From assembly GCF_010500915.1 (NCBI RefSeq), contig NZ_JAAAWP010000010.1, positions 87,280 through 151,279 on the forward strand: a DNA stretch of 64,000 bases, read 5' to 3'. Source of the stretch: Alteromonas hispanica. Its GTDB lineage: Bacteria > Pseudomonadota > Gammaproteobacteria > Enterobacterales > Alteromonadaceae. Positions 9,166 through 18,440 of this stretch are shown here, in pieces; the stretch's first letter is position 1; each line of letters begins with the position of its first letter. Under the pieces are notes generated by a model. It was not told the origin of the DNA and did not search any database. It was given only the letters and a program-made list of their open reading frames with translations. Made by a program: the position numbers and the translations under genes.

Positions 9166-9789
9166 ATGCAATCGCCATTAATTATTGCCATTTCTGGAGC
9201 TTCAGGCTCTGGAAAGTCTCTTTTTACAAAAAATTTATTTAACGGATTCAGCGCACAAGGCCGTCCTGTACAGGTTTTGCGCGAAGACCATTACTATCGC
9301 GCGCAAGATCATCTGCCCATGGAGCAGAGAGAGCAAAACAACTACGACCATCCCAATGCATTTGAACATGAGCTTCTAAAAGCTCATTTACAGGCGTTAA
9401 GAGAAGGTCAGCCCATAGACTATCCGCATTATTGTTATAAAACGCATACTCGTTTGCCTGAAACAGAGCGCCTAAACCCTGCGCCGGTTATTATACTTGA
9501 AGGCATCATGTTGTTAGCACGCACCGATTTGCTGCCGTTATACGATGTGAAAATATTTATCGATACTCCCCTCGATATTTGCCTAATGCGAAGAATGATG
9601 CGCGATTTAAAAGAGCGCGGTAGATCGATAGAGTCTGTAGCAAAACAGTACGAAGAGACTGTTAAGCCAATGTATCACCAGTTTATAGAGCCTAGCCGCT
9701 TTACTGCCGACGTAGTGGTAACGCAGGGTGGAAAAAATCAAATTGCATTAGATGTGATCAAATCACACATTCAGCAAGCGCTTCTTTAA
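9166..9789 (+). CDS. udk: Uridine kinase
   Basis: Uridine/cytidine kinase, which phosphorylates uridine to UMP in pyrimidine salvage. The P-loop GASGSGKS (11-18) starts the protein. Further family signatures are REDHYYR, the acceptor-side YDHPNAFEHELL, and LEGIMLL followed by DTPLDICLMRRMMRD. The ATG at 9166 gives 207 residues, close to the 213 of E. coli Udk. A TTG at 9136 would add 10 residues and neither start has a convincing ribosome site, so the N-terminus is uncertain. Only 12 bp separate it from nupC, forming a nucleoside uptake and salvage operon. The 260 bp upstream show no clear feature. Confidence 0.93.
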   Translation: MQSPLIIAISGASGSGKSLFTKNLFNGFSAQGRPVQVLREDHYYRAQDHLPMEQREQNNYDHPNAFEHELLKAHLQALREGQPIDYPHYCYKTHTRLPETERLNPAPVIILEGIMLLARTDLLPLYDVKIFIDTPLDICLMRRMMRDLKERGRSIESVAKQYEETVKPMYHQFIEPSRFTADVVVTQGGKNQIALDVIKSHIQQALL

Positions 9790-9801
9790 GGGAAATAATT
9801 T

Positions 9802-11013
9802 ATGGTAGGTTTACTGGGCGTTGCGCTCCTCATAGGTATTGCATTAGCGATGTCGTCGGCAAGGCGCAGTATTAACTGGCGCACTGTTGGTGGAGCATTT
9901 GCTATACAAGCTGCTGTTGGTGCGTTTGTCCTGTATTCTGAACCCGGTAAGCAATTTCTGTATAAAGCGACGCAGTTTGTGGCCAATATTATTGGCTACA
10001 GCCAGCAGGGAATTGACTTTCTATTTGGCCCTATTGGCAATAAATCGTTAGGATTCATATTTGCGTTCAACGTACTTCCCGTCATCGTTTTCTTTTCCGC
10101 GCTTATCGCGGTGCTTTATCATTTAAAGGTAATGGGCATCATTATTAAAGTGATCGGTGGCTTTCTTCAAAAAGCCTTGGGCACCAGCCGACCCGAATCT
10201 ATGTCTTCAGCTGCCAACATTTTCGTAGGCCAAACTGAAGCGCCTTTAGTCGTGCGCCCTTTTATACCCCATATGACCAGCTCTGAACTATTCGCCATCA
10301 TGGTGGGTGGTTTAGCATCAATTGCTGGTTCTGTTATGGCCGGCTACGCCGGAATGGGGGTAGAGCTTAAATACCTTTTAGCGGCCAGCTTTATGGCTGC
10401 GCCTGGCGGCTTGTTGATGGCAAAAATCATCTTGCCTGAAACAAGTAAGCCAAACGAAGATTTACATGACGTAGACGCAGACGACGCGGGCTATGCCAAT
10501 GTATTTGATGCTGCCGCTAGTGGCGCAGCATCAGGCATGCAACTTGCGCTTAACGTAGGTGCAATGCTACTCGCTTTCATAGCCCTCATTGCCATGTTCA
10601 ACGGTCTCATTGGCTGGAGCGCAGGTTTGTTCGGTTATGAAAACGTCACGTTTGAAGGGATCCTGGGGTTTGTTCTTCAACCACTTGCATGGGCAATCGG
10701 CGTTCCATGGGAAGAAGCACAACTTGCGGGCAGTTTTATTGGTCAAAAGATGGTAGTGAATGAATTTGTTGCCTATCTCAATTTCTTAGAAAACCAAGAT
10801 CAATTGTCCGAAGCTTCTCAGGCCATTATCACCTTTGCACTATGTGGTTTTGCAAACTTCTCTTCTATCGCGATTTTGATGGGCGGAATTGGCGCTATGG
10901 CACCAACTCGCAGAAAAGAAATTGCACGACTGGGATTAAAAGCGGTTATTGCTGCAACCTTATCAAACTTAATGAGTGCCGCACTAGCGGGCTTTTTCCT
11001 CTCTCTCAGTTAA
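9802..11013 (+). CDS. nupC: Concentrative nucleoside transporter (CNT family)
   Basis: A 403-residue inner-membrane CNT transporter that imports nucleosides with H+ or Na+. Family motifs visible are the GQTEAPL stretch in [13 protein letters not shown], the [11 protein letters not shown] segment, and the C-terminal [11 protein letters not shown] and [13 protein letters not shown]. Around ten hydrophobic segments are apparent. AAGGGAA sits at proper distance from the ATG. It directly follows udk, so imported uridine or cytidine can be trapped as nucleotide. A hairpin and T run at 11090-11128 probably end the operon. Confidence 0.95.
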   Translation: MVGLLGVALLIGIALAMSSARRSINWRTVGGAFAIQAAVGAFVLYSEPGKQFLYKATQFVANIIGYSQQGIDFLFGPIGNKSLGFIFAFNVLPVIVFFSALIAVLYHLKVMGIIIKVIGGFLQKALGTSRPESMSSAANIFVGQTEAPLVVRPFIPHMTSSELFAIMVGGLASIAGSVMAGYAGMGVELKYLLAASFMAAPGGLLMAKIILPETSKPNEDLHDVDADDAGYANVFDAAASGAASGMQLALNVGAMLLAFIALIAMFNGLIGWSAGLFGYENVTFEGILGFVLQPLAWAIGVPWEEAQLAGSFIGQKMVVNEFVAYLNFLENQDQLSEASQAIITFALCGFANFSSIAILMGGIGAMAPTRRKEIARLGLKAVIAATLSNLMSAALAGFFLSLS

Positions 11014-11027
11014 ATTTTATTTAAACA

Positions 11028-11063
11028 GACCATTTAGTCAGTTTTTTACTAGACTAAATGGTC
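11028..11063. promoter_or_regulatory. Perfect 12-bp inverted repeat, operator candidate
   Basis: GACCATTTAGTC (11028-11039) and GACTAAATGGTC (11052-11063) are exact complements separated by 12 bp. No T run follows, so it is a poor terminator. Each arm resembles the GACCAAACGGTC core of the operator candidate at 6782-6807, and both are followed by AGGTT. It sits between nupC and the oxygenase gene. Confidence 0.45.
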
Positions 11064-11089
11064 AGGTTTATGTAAATTACGCGCATTCT

Positions 11090-11128
11090 TCGCTGACGTT
11101 GATGTAAATCAATATCAGCGACTTTTTT
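11090..11128 (+). terminator. Probable terminator of udk-nupC
   Basis: TCGCTGA (11090-11096) pairs with TCAGCGA (11115-11121), and inside it TTGAT pairs with ATCAA around a GTAA loop. A run of six T follows. The inner arms happen to read as a perfect FNR-type TTGAT-N4-ATCAA box. Confidence 0.65.
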
Positions 11129-11181
11129 CTGTAGCCCGTCTACCTTTATAATGCCGCAATCTAAATATACGGGAAAACATT

Positions 11182-12021
11182 ATGCAATTAGTTGCTGTTG
11201 ACTACCAAGCTGAAAACGCGCAAGAAGAATTTGTTAAATCGTTGCGTGAGACTGGGTTTGGTGTATTGAAAAATCACCCTATCAAGCAGTCTTTAGTTCA
11301 AGGTATTTATGACAATTGGCAGGATTTCTTCAACAGTGAAGAGAAGAACGATTACCTTTACAACAAGGGTAAGCAAGACGGATTTTTCCCTCAGAGCGTT
11401 TCTGAGGTAGCTAAGGGCTTCACGAAAAAAGATATCAAAGAGTATTATCACTATTACCCTTGGGGACAATGTCCTGAGTCTTTACGTCCTCAGATCTCTC
11501 AATATTATGAAGAAGCGAATACGCTTGCCACAGAATTATTGGGTTGGATAGAAGCGCACTCGCCAAGTGAAGTCAGTGATAAATATAGCCAGCCTTTAGG
11601 TAATATGATCAAAGATTCAGATCAAACCTTATTGCGTGTTCTTCATTACCCGCCTCTAAGTGGCGATGAAGAAGTGGATGCTATCCGCGCTGCTGCTCAT
11701 GAAGACATTAACTTAATTACTATTTTGCCAGCAGCTAACGAGCCTGGTCTTCAGGTTCAGGCTAAAGACGGTAGCTGGTTAGATGTACCGTGTGACTTTG
11801 GTAGTTTGATTGTGAATATTGGCGACATGCTTCAAGAAGCATCCGGTCACTACTTCCCATCGACTACTCACAGGGTTGTAAATCCAGATGGTGCAGACAT
11901 GACGAAGTCGCGTATTTCGCTGCCTTTGTTCTTACACCCTCGCCCAGATGTTGTTCTTTCAGAACGTCATACCGCAGGCTCATACCTGCAAGAGCGCCTT
12001 CGTGAACTAGGCGTGATTTAA
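11182..12021 (+). CDS. 2-oxoglutarate/Fe(II)-dependent oxygenase, isopenicillin N synthase-like family
   Basis: A 279-residue oxygenase of the isopenicillin-N-synthase/ACC-oxidase-like superfamily. The iron ligands are plain: H173 and D175 in AAHEDINLIT, and H230 in STTHRVVNP. R244-x-S246 in KSRISLPLF binds the 2-oxoglutarate carboxylate. The N-terminal segment GFGVLKNHPI matches the DIOX_N region. The substrate cannot be inferred and no biosynthetic neighbours are present. Its promoter appears to include TATAAT at 11147-11152. It is followed by a strong terminator. It is monocistronic and similar in codon use to its neighbours. Confidence 0.9.
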   Translation: MQLVAVDYQAENAQEEFVKSLRETGFGVLKNHPIKQSLVQGIYDNWQDFFNSEEKNDYLYNKGKQDGFFPQSVSEVAKGFTKKDIKEYYHYYPWGQCPESLRPQISQYYEEANTLATELLGWIEAHSPSEVSDKYSQPLGNMIKDSDQTLLRVLHYPPLSGDEEVDAIRAAAHEDINLITILPAANEPGLQVQAKDGSWLDVPCDFGSLIVNIGDMLQEASGHYFPSTTHRVVNPDGADMTKSRISLPLFLHPRPDVVLSERHTAGSYLQERLRELGVI

Positions 12022-12051
12022 GTGAAGTTCCTTTTGTAGTGTTACCTTTAT

Positions 12052-12078
12052 GCCACGGCTCGTCCGTGGCTTTTTTTT
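12052..12078 (+). terminator. Terminator of the oxygenase gene
   Basis: GCCACGG-CTCGT-CCGTGGC is a perfect 7-bp stem followed by eight T, 31 bp after the stop codon. Confidence 0.9.
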
Positions 12079-12091
12079 ACCTGTTTTTTAG

Positions 12092-12405
12092 TGCCTGTCT
12101 TACTTAGCTCCCTACTTTTTATGCCTGTCTTAATAAGTCGCTTTTTATGCATGTATCGTTAAACCCTTTTTATGCCTGTCTTAATAAGTCCCTTTTTGTG
12201 ACTGTCTTACTTAGCCCTATTATGCCTGTCTCGATAAGCCTAATAAGTCGCTTTTTATGCCTGTCTCGTTAAGCCTTAAGCCCTGTCTTAATAAGTCCCT
12301 TTTTATGCCTGTCTCGTTAAGCCTTAAGCCCTGTCTTAATAAGTCCCTTTTTATGCCTGTCTCGTTAACTTGCCTGTCTTAATAAGTCGCTTTCTATGCC
12401 TGTCT
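12092..12405. repeat. Cluster 1 of the TGMCTGTCT repeat family, with a 48-bp tandem
   Basis: About twelve copies of TG[AC]CTGTCT (some degraded) fill the gap between two convergent genes, nearly all in the same orientation. They are spaced 20-30 bp apart, usually followed by TAATAAGTC or TCGTTAAG and separated by CTTTTTATGCC. From 12241 the array becomes a regular 48-bp tandem (units at 12241, 12289 and partly 12337), which shows local duplication. No open reading frame or stable hairpin is present. Confidence 0.85.
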
Positions 12406-12434
12406 TTCTAGTTATGTTTCTAAGAATAAGGCTG

Positions 12435-13610
12435 CTAACGCTCATTGTGTGCTAATGCAGCTAACTTTGAAGAATAATGCTGTGCGCTGTACTTATCGGG
12501 GGAAAAATTAACCGCGCCTTGCAAATAGCGCTGAGCATTGCTGATATCTCCAAGTTCGTAATAGGCCTTAGCTAACCCAAAAAGAATTTCATGATTTTTT
12601 CTATCCAATCGCACTGCCCGTTGATAATGAGCTAAGGCCTTTGCAAACTCTCCGTCTTCGAAAGACTGTTCGCCTAGAATAAAGTGATAAAACGGATTGG
12701 TTTTACGTTTTGTTTCCACACTTGCAAGCAACTGCTTCGACTCCTCATGCCTGTTCTGGTGCCGATACAAGATCGCGAGATTTTCCCAAACAGTTAAGTT
12801 CTCCGAATCTAACGAAAGCGCGTGCTGATAAACATTCTCGGCAAGTTTCAATTCGCCTTTCATTCTGTAAAGCACCCCTAAGTTTGTCCAGCTTTGCTGA
12901 AGTTGAGGTGCAACTTCGGTAGCGGCTTTAAAATACTTGTAGGCCCGAGTATAACTATTTGCAACCAGAGCGTCGGCACCTTTATTGTTGTAAAACATGG
13001 CCAATACACTTTGTTTAGATACAGGCACGCGAGGAAAGCGACTGCGAATAGCCTGAGGATCAAAGTCTACATCCGCCCAGGTACTACCTAATACAATAGA
13101 CGAGGGATTATCTGATGCACTTACCCGCAAGTTCACGTGACCATTGAGCAAGCTAAAACCATCCCTCCTAGTCCAGTACTCGGGAATATCAACTTCGTAT
13201 AATGTCGCTTTTAGGCCAACATGCTCGGCGAGTGCAAACGTCATTATAGATAGTGAAAGACAATTTGCCGCTCGGTTGCTAAATGTTGTATTTGCTACCG
13301 TGTTTGCATTATTGCGATATGCAATGCCATTATCAGAATAGTCGAGGATGGCACTGACAAAGCCTCGAACATCTTTGGCCTTTTTGGTAGTAACATTCGC
13401 GGTTTCATCCAGTATGGCGCGCTCTGCAAACCGCTTCGCCTCTTTTCCAAGATAGAAAACGTCTTGCTCTGTCTCAATAGTAAAGAGTTGGTGGCTTGGG
13501 AATAAATCATCTCTTAGCAAGCTTTCAGTTTTTACCGAGCTTGTAGAGGTAACGCTCTGGCATGCAGCTAGAAGCGCGCAGGCGGCGAGTAATACACGTC
13601 GAGTGAACAT
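12435..13610 (-). CDS. TPR lipoprotein with transglutaminase-like N-terminal half
   Basis: A 391-residue predicted lipoprotein. The signal peptide ends in LLAAC with lipidated C17 followed by Q18, so the protein probably goes to the outer membrane. The first half carries a transglutaminase-like segment: NRAANCLSLSIMTFALAEHVGL with a candidate catalytic Cys, and HVNLRV downstream supplying a His. From about 230 onward there are four or five tetratricopeptide repeats (SWTNLGVLYRMKGELKLAENVYQHAL, VWENLAILYRHQN, HEILFGLAKAYYELGD). Such proteins usually serve protein assembly at the envelope; the partner is unknown. It stands alone, and the 296 bp upstream to the fasciclin gene show no clear site. 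Confidence 0.75.
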   Translation of the reverse strand: MFTRRVLLAACALLAACQSVTSTSSVKTESLLRDDLFPSHQLFTIETEQDVFYLGKEAKRFAERAILDETANVTTKKAKDVRGFVSAILDYSDNGIAYRNNANTVANTTFSNRAANCLSLSIMTFALAEHVGLKATLYEVDIPEYWTRRDGFSLLNGHVNLRVSASDNPSSIVLGSTWADVDFDPQAIRSRFPRVPVSKQSVLAMFYNNKGADALVANSYTRAYKYFKAATEVAPQLQQSWTNLGVLYRMKGELKLAENVYQHALSLDSENLTVWENLAILYRHQNRHEESKQLLASVETKRKTNPFYHFILGEQSFEDGEFAKALAHYQRAVRLDRKNHEILFGLAKAYYELGDISNAQRYLQGAVNFSPDKYSAQHYSSKLAALAHNER

Positions 13611-13906
13611 ATCTCTTACTCCAAGAAAATACTCGATACTTTAGTATAGACCTTGAACTGCGATTATTGCTTTACATCTCATTAATTCTAGCGCTGCGTA
13701 CACCAGCGGCTTTTTATGGAAGGTTGATAAAATATATTCGATCGCCTACAGCCCTTTCATTTAAAGGTTTTTCGTCTAAGAGAAGAGCGTATTACATAAA
13801 GTTAATCATCACTTTAGACAAAAGTACCGTAATCACTAGCGAAATCAGATTTGTAAACAAGTAGTAAATCTAACGTTCATAATTTTAAACTTTAAGGAAA
13901 TAAATC

Positions 13907-14413
13907 ATGCGTAAGTTTTTAAGTGCTTTAGTGATAATGGTAGTGAGTTCTTCGGTTTTTGCAGGTCATCATAAAATGGGCGACCACAAGGACATCGTAG
14001 ACACTGCTGCGAGTAACCCAATGTTCTCAACGCTAGTTGCGGCTGTGAAAGCAGGCGGCCTGGTAGATACATTGAAAGGCGACGGCCCGTTTACTGTGTT
14101 TGCACCAACAGATGAGGCATTTGCTGCGCTTCCTGCAGGTACGCTAGACATGCTTTTGAAGCCAGAGAATAAAGACACCCTAGTACAAATTCTTACTTAC
14201 CATGTAGTAGCGGGTAAGGTAAAAGCTGAAGATGTAGTTACTTTGTCATCTGCAACTACAGTTGAAGGTAGCGATGTATCGGTTACTGCTGCTATGGGTA
14301 AAGTAAAAATCAATAACGCAAACGTTATCAAAGCTGACGTAATGGCTGAGAACGGTGTAATTCACGTTATCGACGCTGTATTACTACCTGCTGAAGTAGC
14401 AGCTGCGTTATAA
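13907..14413 (+). CDS. Secreted fasciclin (FAS1) domain protein
   Basis: A 168-residue secreted protein with signal peptide cut after VFA (19), then a His-rich linker (GHHKMGDHK) and one complete FAS1 domain. The H1 motif is [17 protein letters not shown]; the H2 motif is [21 protein letters not shown] lies between. FAS1 domains mediate adhesion and are common in marine bacteria as single-domain periplasmic or secreted proteins. AAGGAAATAAATC precedes the ATG. The gene has its own terminator and no operon partners. Confidence 0.93.
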   Translation: MRKFLSALVIMVVSSSVFAGHHKMGDHKDIVDTAASNPMFSTLVAAVKAGGLVDTLKGDGPFTVFAPTDEAFAALPAGTLDMLLKPENKDTLVQILTYHVVAGKVKAEDVVTLSSATTVEGSDVSVTAAMGKVKINNANVIKADVMAENGVIHVIDAVLLPAEVAAAL

Positions 14414-14460
14414 GAGTAATATCGCTTCACACATAAAAGTGATAGTTAGAACATCAAATA

Positions 14461-14511
14461 AAACCACCGCTTTATTCCCAAACATTAGGACATAAATGCG
14501 GTGGTTTTTTA
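14461..14511 (+). terminator. Terminator of the fasciclin gene
   Basis: AAACCACCGC (14461-14470) pairs with GCGGTGGTTT, with TTTAT/ATAAA continuing the stem, and a T run follows. The rest of the 305-bp gap to the next gene shows no other feature. Confidence 0.88.
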
Positions 14512-14718
14512 GTTTTCGCTTTGGTTATCTAGCCCCGTTCACGCAACTCTTGCTCTAAAATACTCCCCCACGTTTCCGAATGCCGTCAATTGCCTTCACG
14601 CATAAATATTTAGTGTAAATGGCCAATGTTAAACTTATGTTGAATGCACTTTTCTGTTCAGCAGGTGTACTGTGTTACTAATACGCCAGCTAGGCGTTAT
14701 AGTCTTTGAGGGTTTGGC

Positions 14719-15702
14719 GTGTACATAGAACAGGTGGATAACAGAACACTGTCTGATTGCAGTGTGCTTATAGTTGACGACGATGCAAGTAGTCGACTAG
14801 TGCTAGAAACACTGCTGCAAGACATTGTGGCCTGTGAGTCTGTTTCCTCTGGCAGAGATGCAATTGAATACTGCCGTTTCAAAAAACCAGACCTTATTCT
14901 GATGGACGTTTCTATGCCAGAGCTAGACGGGCATGAGACTACCGCACTCTTACGAAAAAAACCTCAATGTGAAGGCATTCCAATCATTTTCGTTACCTCT
15001 TCGTCTACAGAAGAGGAGGAGTCTAAGTGCTGGAACTCTGGGTGTGTTGATTTTGTTGTAAAGCCTGTTAACGCCTGTACCCTACAAAACCGTGTTAAAT
15101 CGCATTTAAAAAATAAAATGCGCAACGATTTACTAGAAAAACTAATCTACATTGATAAGTTAACGGGCGCATACAACAGGCACTACCTTGATGACTATCT
15201 TCCGCGTTTGGTGCGAGACGGTCTGAGAAACATCACCCCTCTTTCGCTTGTCATTTTTGATATTGACCACTTCAAACTATTTAATGACATGTATGGTCAC
15301 TTAGATGGCGACAGTTGTTTATGGAAGGTGAGTCAGTGTATTAGTAGCTCACTTCTGCGGCCTATGGATAAATTAGTGCGCATTGGTGGTGAAGAGTTTC
15401 TGGTTATTTTGCCGAATACAGACACGCAAGGTGCCGTCGAGGTTACCAAGCGCCTGTTAGAAACAGTGTATGATCTCAACATTAAACACGCTGCATCTGA
15501 ATTTGAGCGAGTTACTTTAAGTGCCGGTCTCTCAACCAAACAAGCTGACGATGATAAAACCATCGAGTACGTGATGTTAGAAGCTGATAAACACCTTTAT
15601 ATGGCCAAAACATCGGGCCGTAATTGTGTGAAAGCTGAAGGGTTTACTATCACAGGAAACGAATCGCCTGTTAAGGCCACCAAACGTCGAATATTGGTAT
15701 AA
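14719..15702 (+). CDS. PleD-like response regulator diguanylate cyclase
   Basis: A 327-residue receiver-GGDEF protein that makes cyclic di-GMP on phosphorylation. The receiver (about 14-130) has the acidic pocket D20-D22, phosphoacceptor D63 in LILMDVSMPE and K115 in VVKP. The cyclase domain starts at KLTGAYNRHYL and has GGEEF at 223-227. A product-inhibition I-site RPMD (214-217) lies exactly five residues before it, so the enzyme should be active and feedback-controlled. The start is GTG at 14719 with GAGGG upstream. No histidine kinase gene is adjacent, so the cognate sensor lies elsewhere. Only 113 bp separate its end from the convergent exonuclease gene. Confidence 0.92.
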   Translation: MYIEQVDNRTLSDCSVLIVDDDASSRLVLETLLQDIVACESVSSGRDAIEYCRFKKPDLILMDVSMPELDGHETTALLRKKPQCEGIPIIFVTSSSTEEEESKCWNSGCVDFVVKPVNACTLQNRVKSHLKNKMRNDLLEKLIYIDKLTGAYNRHYLDDYLPRLVRDGLRNITPLSLVIFDIDHFKLFNDMYGHLDGDSCLWKVSQCISSSLLRPMDKLVRIGGEEFLVILPNTDTQGAVEVTKRLLETVYDLNIKHAASEFERVTLSAGLSTKQADDDKTIEYVMLEADKHLYMAKTSGRNCVKAEGFTITGNESPVKATKRRILV

Positions 15703-15815
15703 TTGCACGCTTCCCTCCTTTAAATCTTCATTGTTTTAAGCCGATCCTTCCTCGAGCAAGCACACTTCCTATTATCCAATCTAGATTCCAGTCTAGAGTT
15801 CAGGCTAGAGTTCGG

Positions 15816-16514
15816 CTACAGTCTTGTTCCAGCCTCATTACCAAGCCTATAGTGCCCTAGCGCTTTGGTATGGTGTAACTGCAAAAGTGCACTTTGTTGG
15901 GTAAGTCCAAACTGTTCAATTTGAGCAAAAAACAGCTGCAGGGTAGCCATCGCATCATCAAGCGCGTTGTGCTCTGGACAACTGGGCAAATCTAACCGCT
16001 GTCGACATACACTTAACGTTGCGCTGTTATTTGGCAGTACTTGATGCTGTTTATTCAATTGGTACACCGCTAGCTTTAAAGTATCGATATACACAACATC
16101 GATAGCGGGCAGCGATAGTTCTACAAACGCCCTATTCAGCGCAGCTAAATCTAAGCTCGCATTGTGAAATACCAATACTGACGTTTCTAAAAGTGGCAAG
16201 ACTTTTGAAATCGCATGTTGTAATGACACCCCCTCTTGTAAAATATCCTGAGTTAATCCGTGGATGACTGGGCTTTGCCCAAGTTCCGCTGGCGTATCGA
16301 TAACATAATACTCGCAGGCGTTGAGTGGCAATTGGCATCCTTTACCCTTTGCCCAGCCGATCGATGTAATACTGGTTGTTTGCGTATCAAGGGAGGTAAG
16401 CTCTAAGTCTATCGCCAACAATTCTGTGTTATGGACATACAAATTAGATAGTTGTTTCTTAAACGACAATCCCTTTTTGCCAAATAGCCGGGTCTTTAGC
16501 CAATTCATTACCAT
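15816..16514 (-). CDS. DEDDh 3'-5' exonuclease (DnaQ-like)
   Basis: A 232-residue exonuclease of the DNA polymerase III epsilon type. The DEDDh residues are visible: D36 and E38 in AIDLELTSLD, D122 in HNASLDLAALN, and H182 with D187 in EHNALDDAMAT. It begins 1 bp after the stop of the cNMP/CBS/DUF294 gene, so it is the last gene of the symporter operon; pairing of a DUF294 protein with a DnaQ-like exonuclease is a recurrent arrangement near acetate/SSF symporter genes. The likely role is trimming DNA or RNA ends rather than replication proofreading, but this is inferred. Confidence 0.88.
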   Translation of the reverse strand: MVMNWLKTRLFGKKGLSFKKQLSNLYVHNTELLAIDLELTSLDTQTTSITSIGWAKGKGCQLPLNACEYYVIDTPAELGQSPVIHGLTQDILQEGVSLQHAISKVLPLLETSVLVFHNASLDLAALNRAFVELSLPAIDVVYIDTLKLAVYQLNKQHQVLPNNSATLSVCRQRLDLPSCPEHNALDDAMATLQLFFAQIEQFGLTQQSALLQLHHTKALGHYRLGNEAGTRL

Positions 16515-16515
16515 G

Positions 16516-18345
16516 CTAACCCACCCCGCCGGAAAACTTCATTACCATAGCCTCATTGGCACGTTCTATGGCTTTAAAACCGGCTTTTAACTGATGCTTT
16601 TGTATTGAAGACAATGTACTTACCGACACTAGATTATCCGTAACCTTGTTTTCCAACTGGTGGCGCCAGCGAAGTCGATTCAAAAATATCCATATGTCTT
16701 TTAAATTTGCTGCGTCTTTTGAAGAAAGCTCCGACTTCTCAGATAAACTCTCAAGGCGAGTAACTGTGTTAGGTAAGGTAATTCCATCAGCCAATGCATA
16801 GATTCGAGCAATATTATTTATCAACGCGACGGCCCGTGTTTTTAAATCAATAGTGTCTTTTTGCTTGCGTCCTTTTTCATAGCTAAACTTTTGAAACATG
16901 GATAAGGGCACAGATACTTCGTTACTGGCGCGAGCAAGAGCCGCTAAGAACATTTTTTGCTGTAATAATGGAGCGCGCCTTTTTTGTAACTCTTTAAATA
17001 GGCTGGCATCGCCTGCGGCGCAGCGCACATCTAGAAATATATTAAAGTGCATTATGGCTTCTTTCGTGGGTGAATTAACCCATTGTTGTGCCTCGCTTAC
17101 TGCATCATCTAACGCCAGTCGCAACTTGGGGTTGCTAGCCATAATGTTACCGTCGCAAAGTTTAATTCCACACTTTGCTAAACCTTTACATACGTAATCT
17201 GTCATTTCAGCAAAGTAAGCGGCTTGTTTTTCGTTAGGTTTTGAGGCTAAAAGTAACCCACTGTCTTGATCAGAACCTGTTGTTTGATCTTCCCTTGCCT
17301 GCGAACCATAAACTAGCCATGCGAACATCATTGGTGCTTTGCCGTTGTCCTGCTGAAAAAAGCCAATCAGTTTCCTCGTCATGACATCTGTCGCCTGCGA
17401 CAAAATCTTACCCGCAATATCATAATCGCCAGCCCGTTTAGCATGAGCGGCAAAATAGTGGGGTAATTGCCAAGAAAGCCGAATAAGTTCGTAAAGGCTG
17501 TTAGCTTTCGTTAATTCACCAATAATAAAGAGGACGTTACCGCGCTGATGTCGAATAATGTCACTTGCCGTTATCATACCCATCGGTGATTGCGATAAGT
17601 GATCGATTACCGGCAAGTGGTGAATATTCTTCTCTGTCATGAGCGACATAGCATCGAACAGCGTTCTATTACTTCCAATTTGCGCAGGCGCGGCGGTCAT
17701 AATATCTTTCACCGCTCTATGAGTATCAAACGCTTCTGCCACTACACGTGAGCGCAAATCTCTGTCGGTGACTATACCTATTAGTTTTTCGTTTTCAGTG
17801 ACAAGCAGCGAAGACACCTTTTCTTGGGTCATGAGTTTTGCCGCTTCCACAATAGTGGTATCGCAATGTGCCGCCACCGGAGCCTTACTCACTACATCGG
17901 TTAACGATTTGTATAACCACATAGAGTTAGAGTCTGCGATTGCATGGTTTTGTAACGCATTATTGCGTAAGCCGTTAAAAAAACTACTTACTTCTACAAG
18001 GTCTAGTAAACCCGTTACGTCTCTTGCTGCGAAACTGTAAATTAAACCTGGGCTATCTACGGTGACCGAAAGCGGGTAAGTCTGGTTATCCAAAATAGCG
18101 GTATAATTGAAATAATCTCCCTCACTTAAATGTCGCGCTGCACCCTCGCCATCCTCTACTGAGAATTGTCCACTTTGAATAAGATACAGACGTGACTCTT
18201 TCGCACCAAATTGCCCGGCGTTGTCTTTTGTCACATACAATAGATCGGCATTGCGAATGAGGTCGCTGCGCTGCGCTTCGTTCAACATGTCAAATGGGGC
18301 CGATGAAGATAGAAAGTCTTCAACCTGTTTCGCTATTGCTGTCAT
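16516..18345 (-). CDS. cNMP-binding, tandem CBS and DUF294 nucleotidyltransferase-like protein
   Basis: A 609-residue cytoplasmic regulator. The N-terminal cyclic-nucleotide-binding fold (about 15-120; LYLIQSGQFSVEDGE) is followed by two CBS motifs (about 150-275; KVSSLLVTENEKLIGIVTDRDLRSRV, NIHHLPVID). The DUF294 GlnD-like nucleotidyltransferase domain carries GSQAR (347-351) and the acidic pair D359/D361 in GSDQDSGLL; a C-terminal helical DUF294_C region follows. This architecture is known for putative signal-transduction proteins next to DUF4212/SSF symporters, where it may tune transport by nucleotidylation; no target is proven. It sits between the symporter (about 220 bp upstream, with a possible terminator) and the exonuclease. 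Confidence 0.88.
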   Translation of the reverse strand: MTAIAKQVEDFLSSSAPFDMLNEAQRSDLIRNADLLYVTKDNAGQFGAKESRLYLIQSGQFSVEDGEGAARHLSEGDYFNYTAILDNQTYPLSVTVDSPGLIYSFAARDVTGLLDLVEVSSFFNGLRNNALQNHAIADSNSMWLYKSLTDVVSKAPVAAHCDTTIVEAAKLMTQEKVSSLLVTENEKLIGIVTDRDLRSRVVAEAFDTHRAVKDIMTAAPAQIGSNRTLFDAMSLMTEKNIHHLPVIDHLSQSPMGMITASDIIRHQRGNVLFIIGELTKANSLYELIRLSWQLPHYFAAHAKRAGDYDIAGKILSQATDVMTRKLIGFFQQDNGKAPMMFAWLVYGSQAREDQTTGSDQDSGLLLASKPNEKQAAYFAEMTDYVCKGLAKCGIKLCDGNIMASNPKLRLALDDAVSEAQQWVNSPTKEAIMHFNIFLDVRCAAGDASLFKELQKRRAPLLQQKMFLAALARASNEVSVPLSMFQKFSYEKGRKQKDTIDLKTRAVALINNIARIYALADGITLPNTVTRLESLSEKSELSSKDAANLKDIWIFLNRLRWRHQLENKVTDNLVSVSTLSSIQKHQLKAGFKAIERANEAMVMKFSGGVG

Positions 18346-18440
18346 TACAAAATCCTCACTATTCCTTTAAGGCTGCATATTCTTTTGAAAAAAGTAGCTA
18401 CGACGTTGTTTCGTAAAAAAAGCAGCAACGGCGTTAGGGT

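Noticed and set aside
11099..11112. FNR/Anr operator before the 2OG oxygenase
   Set aside because: It is the inner part of a longer stem followed by a T run, and its distance from the likely -10 fits neither usual activator position.
12092..12405. CRISPR array reading of the regularly repeated TGCCTGTCT units
   Set aside because: The unit core is about 9-15 bp, spacers are themselves repeated (48-bp tandem), lengths vary, and no cas gene is present.
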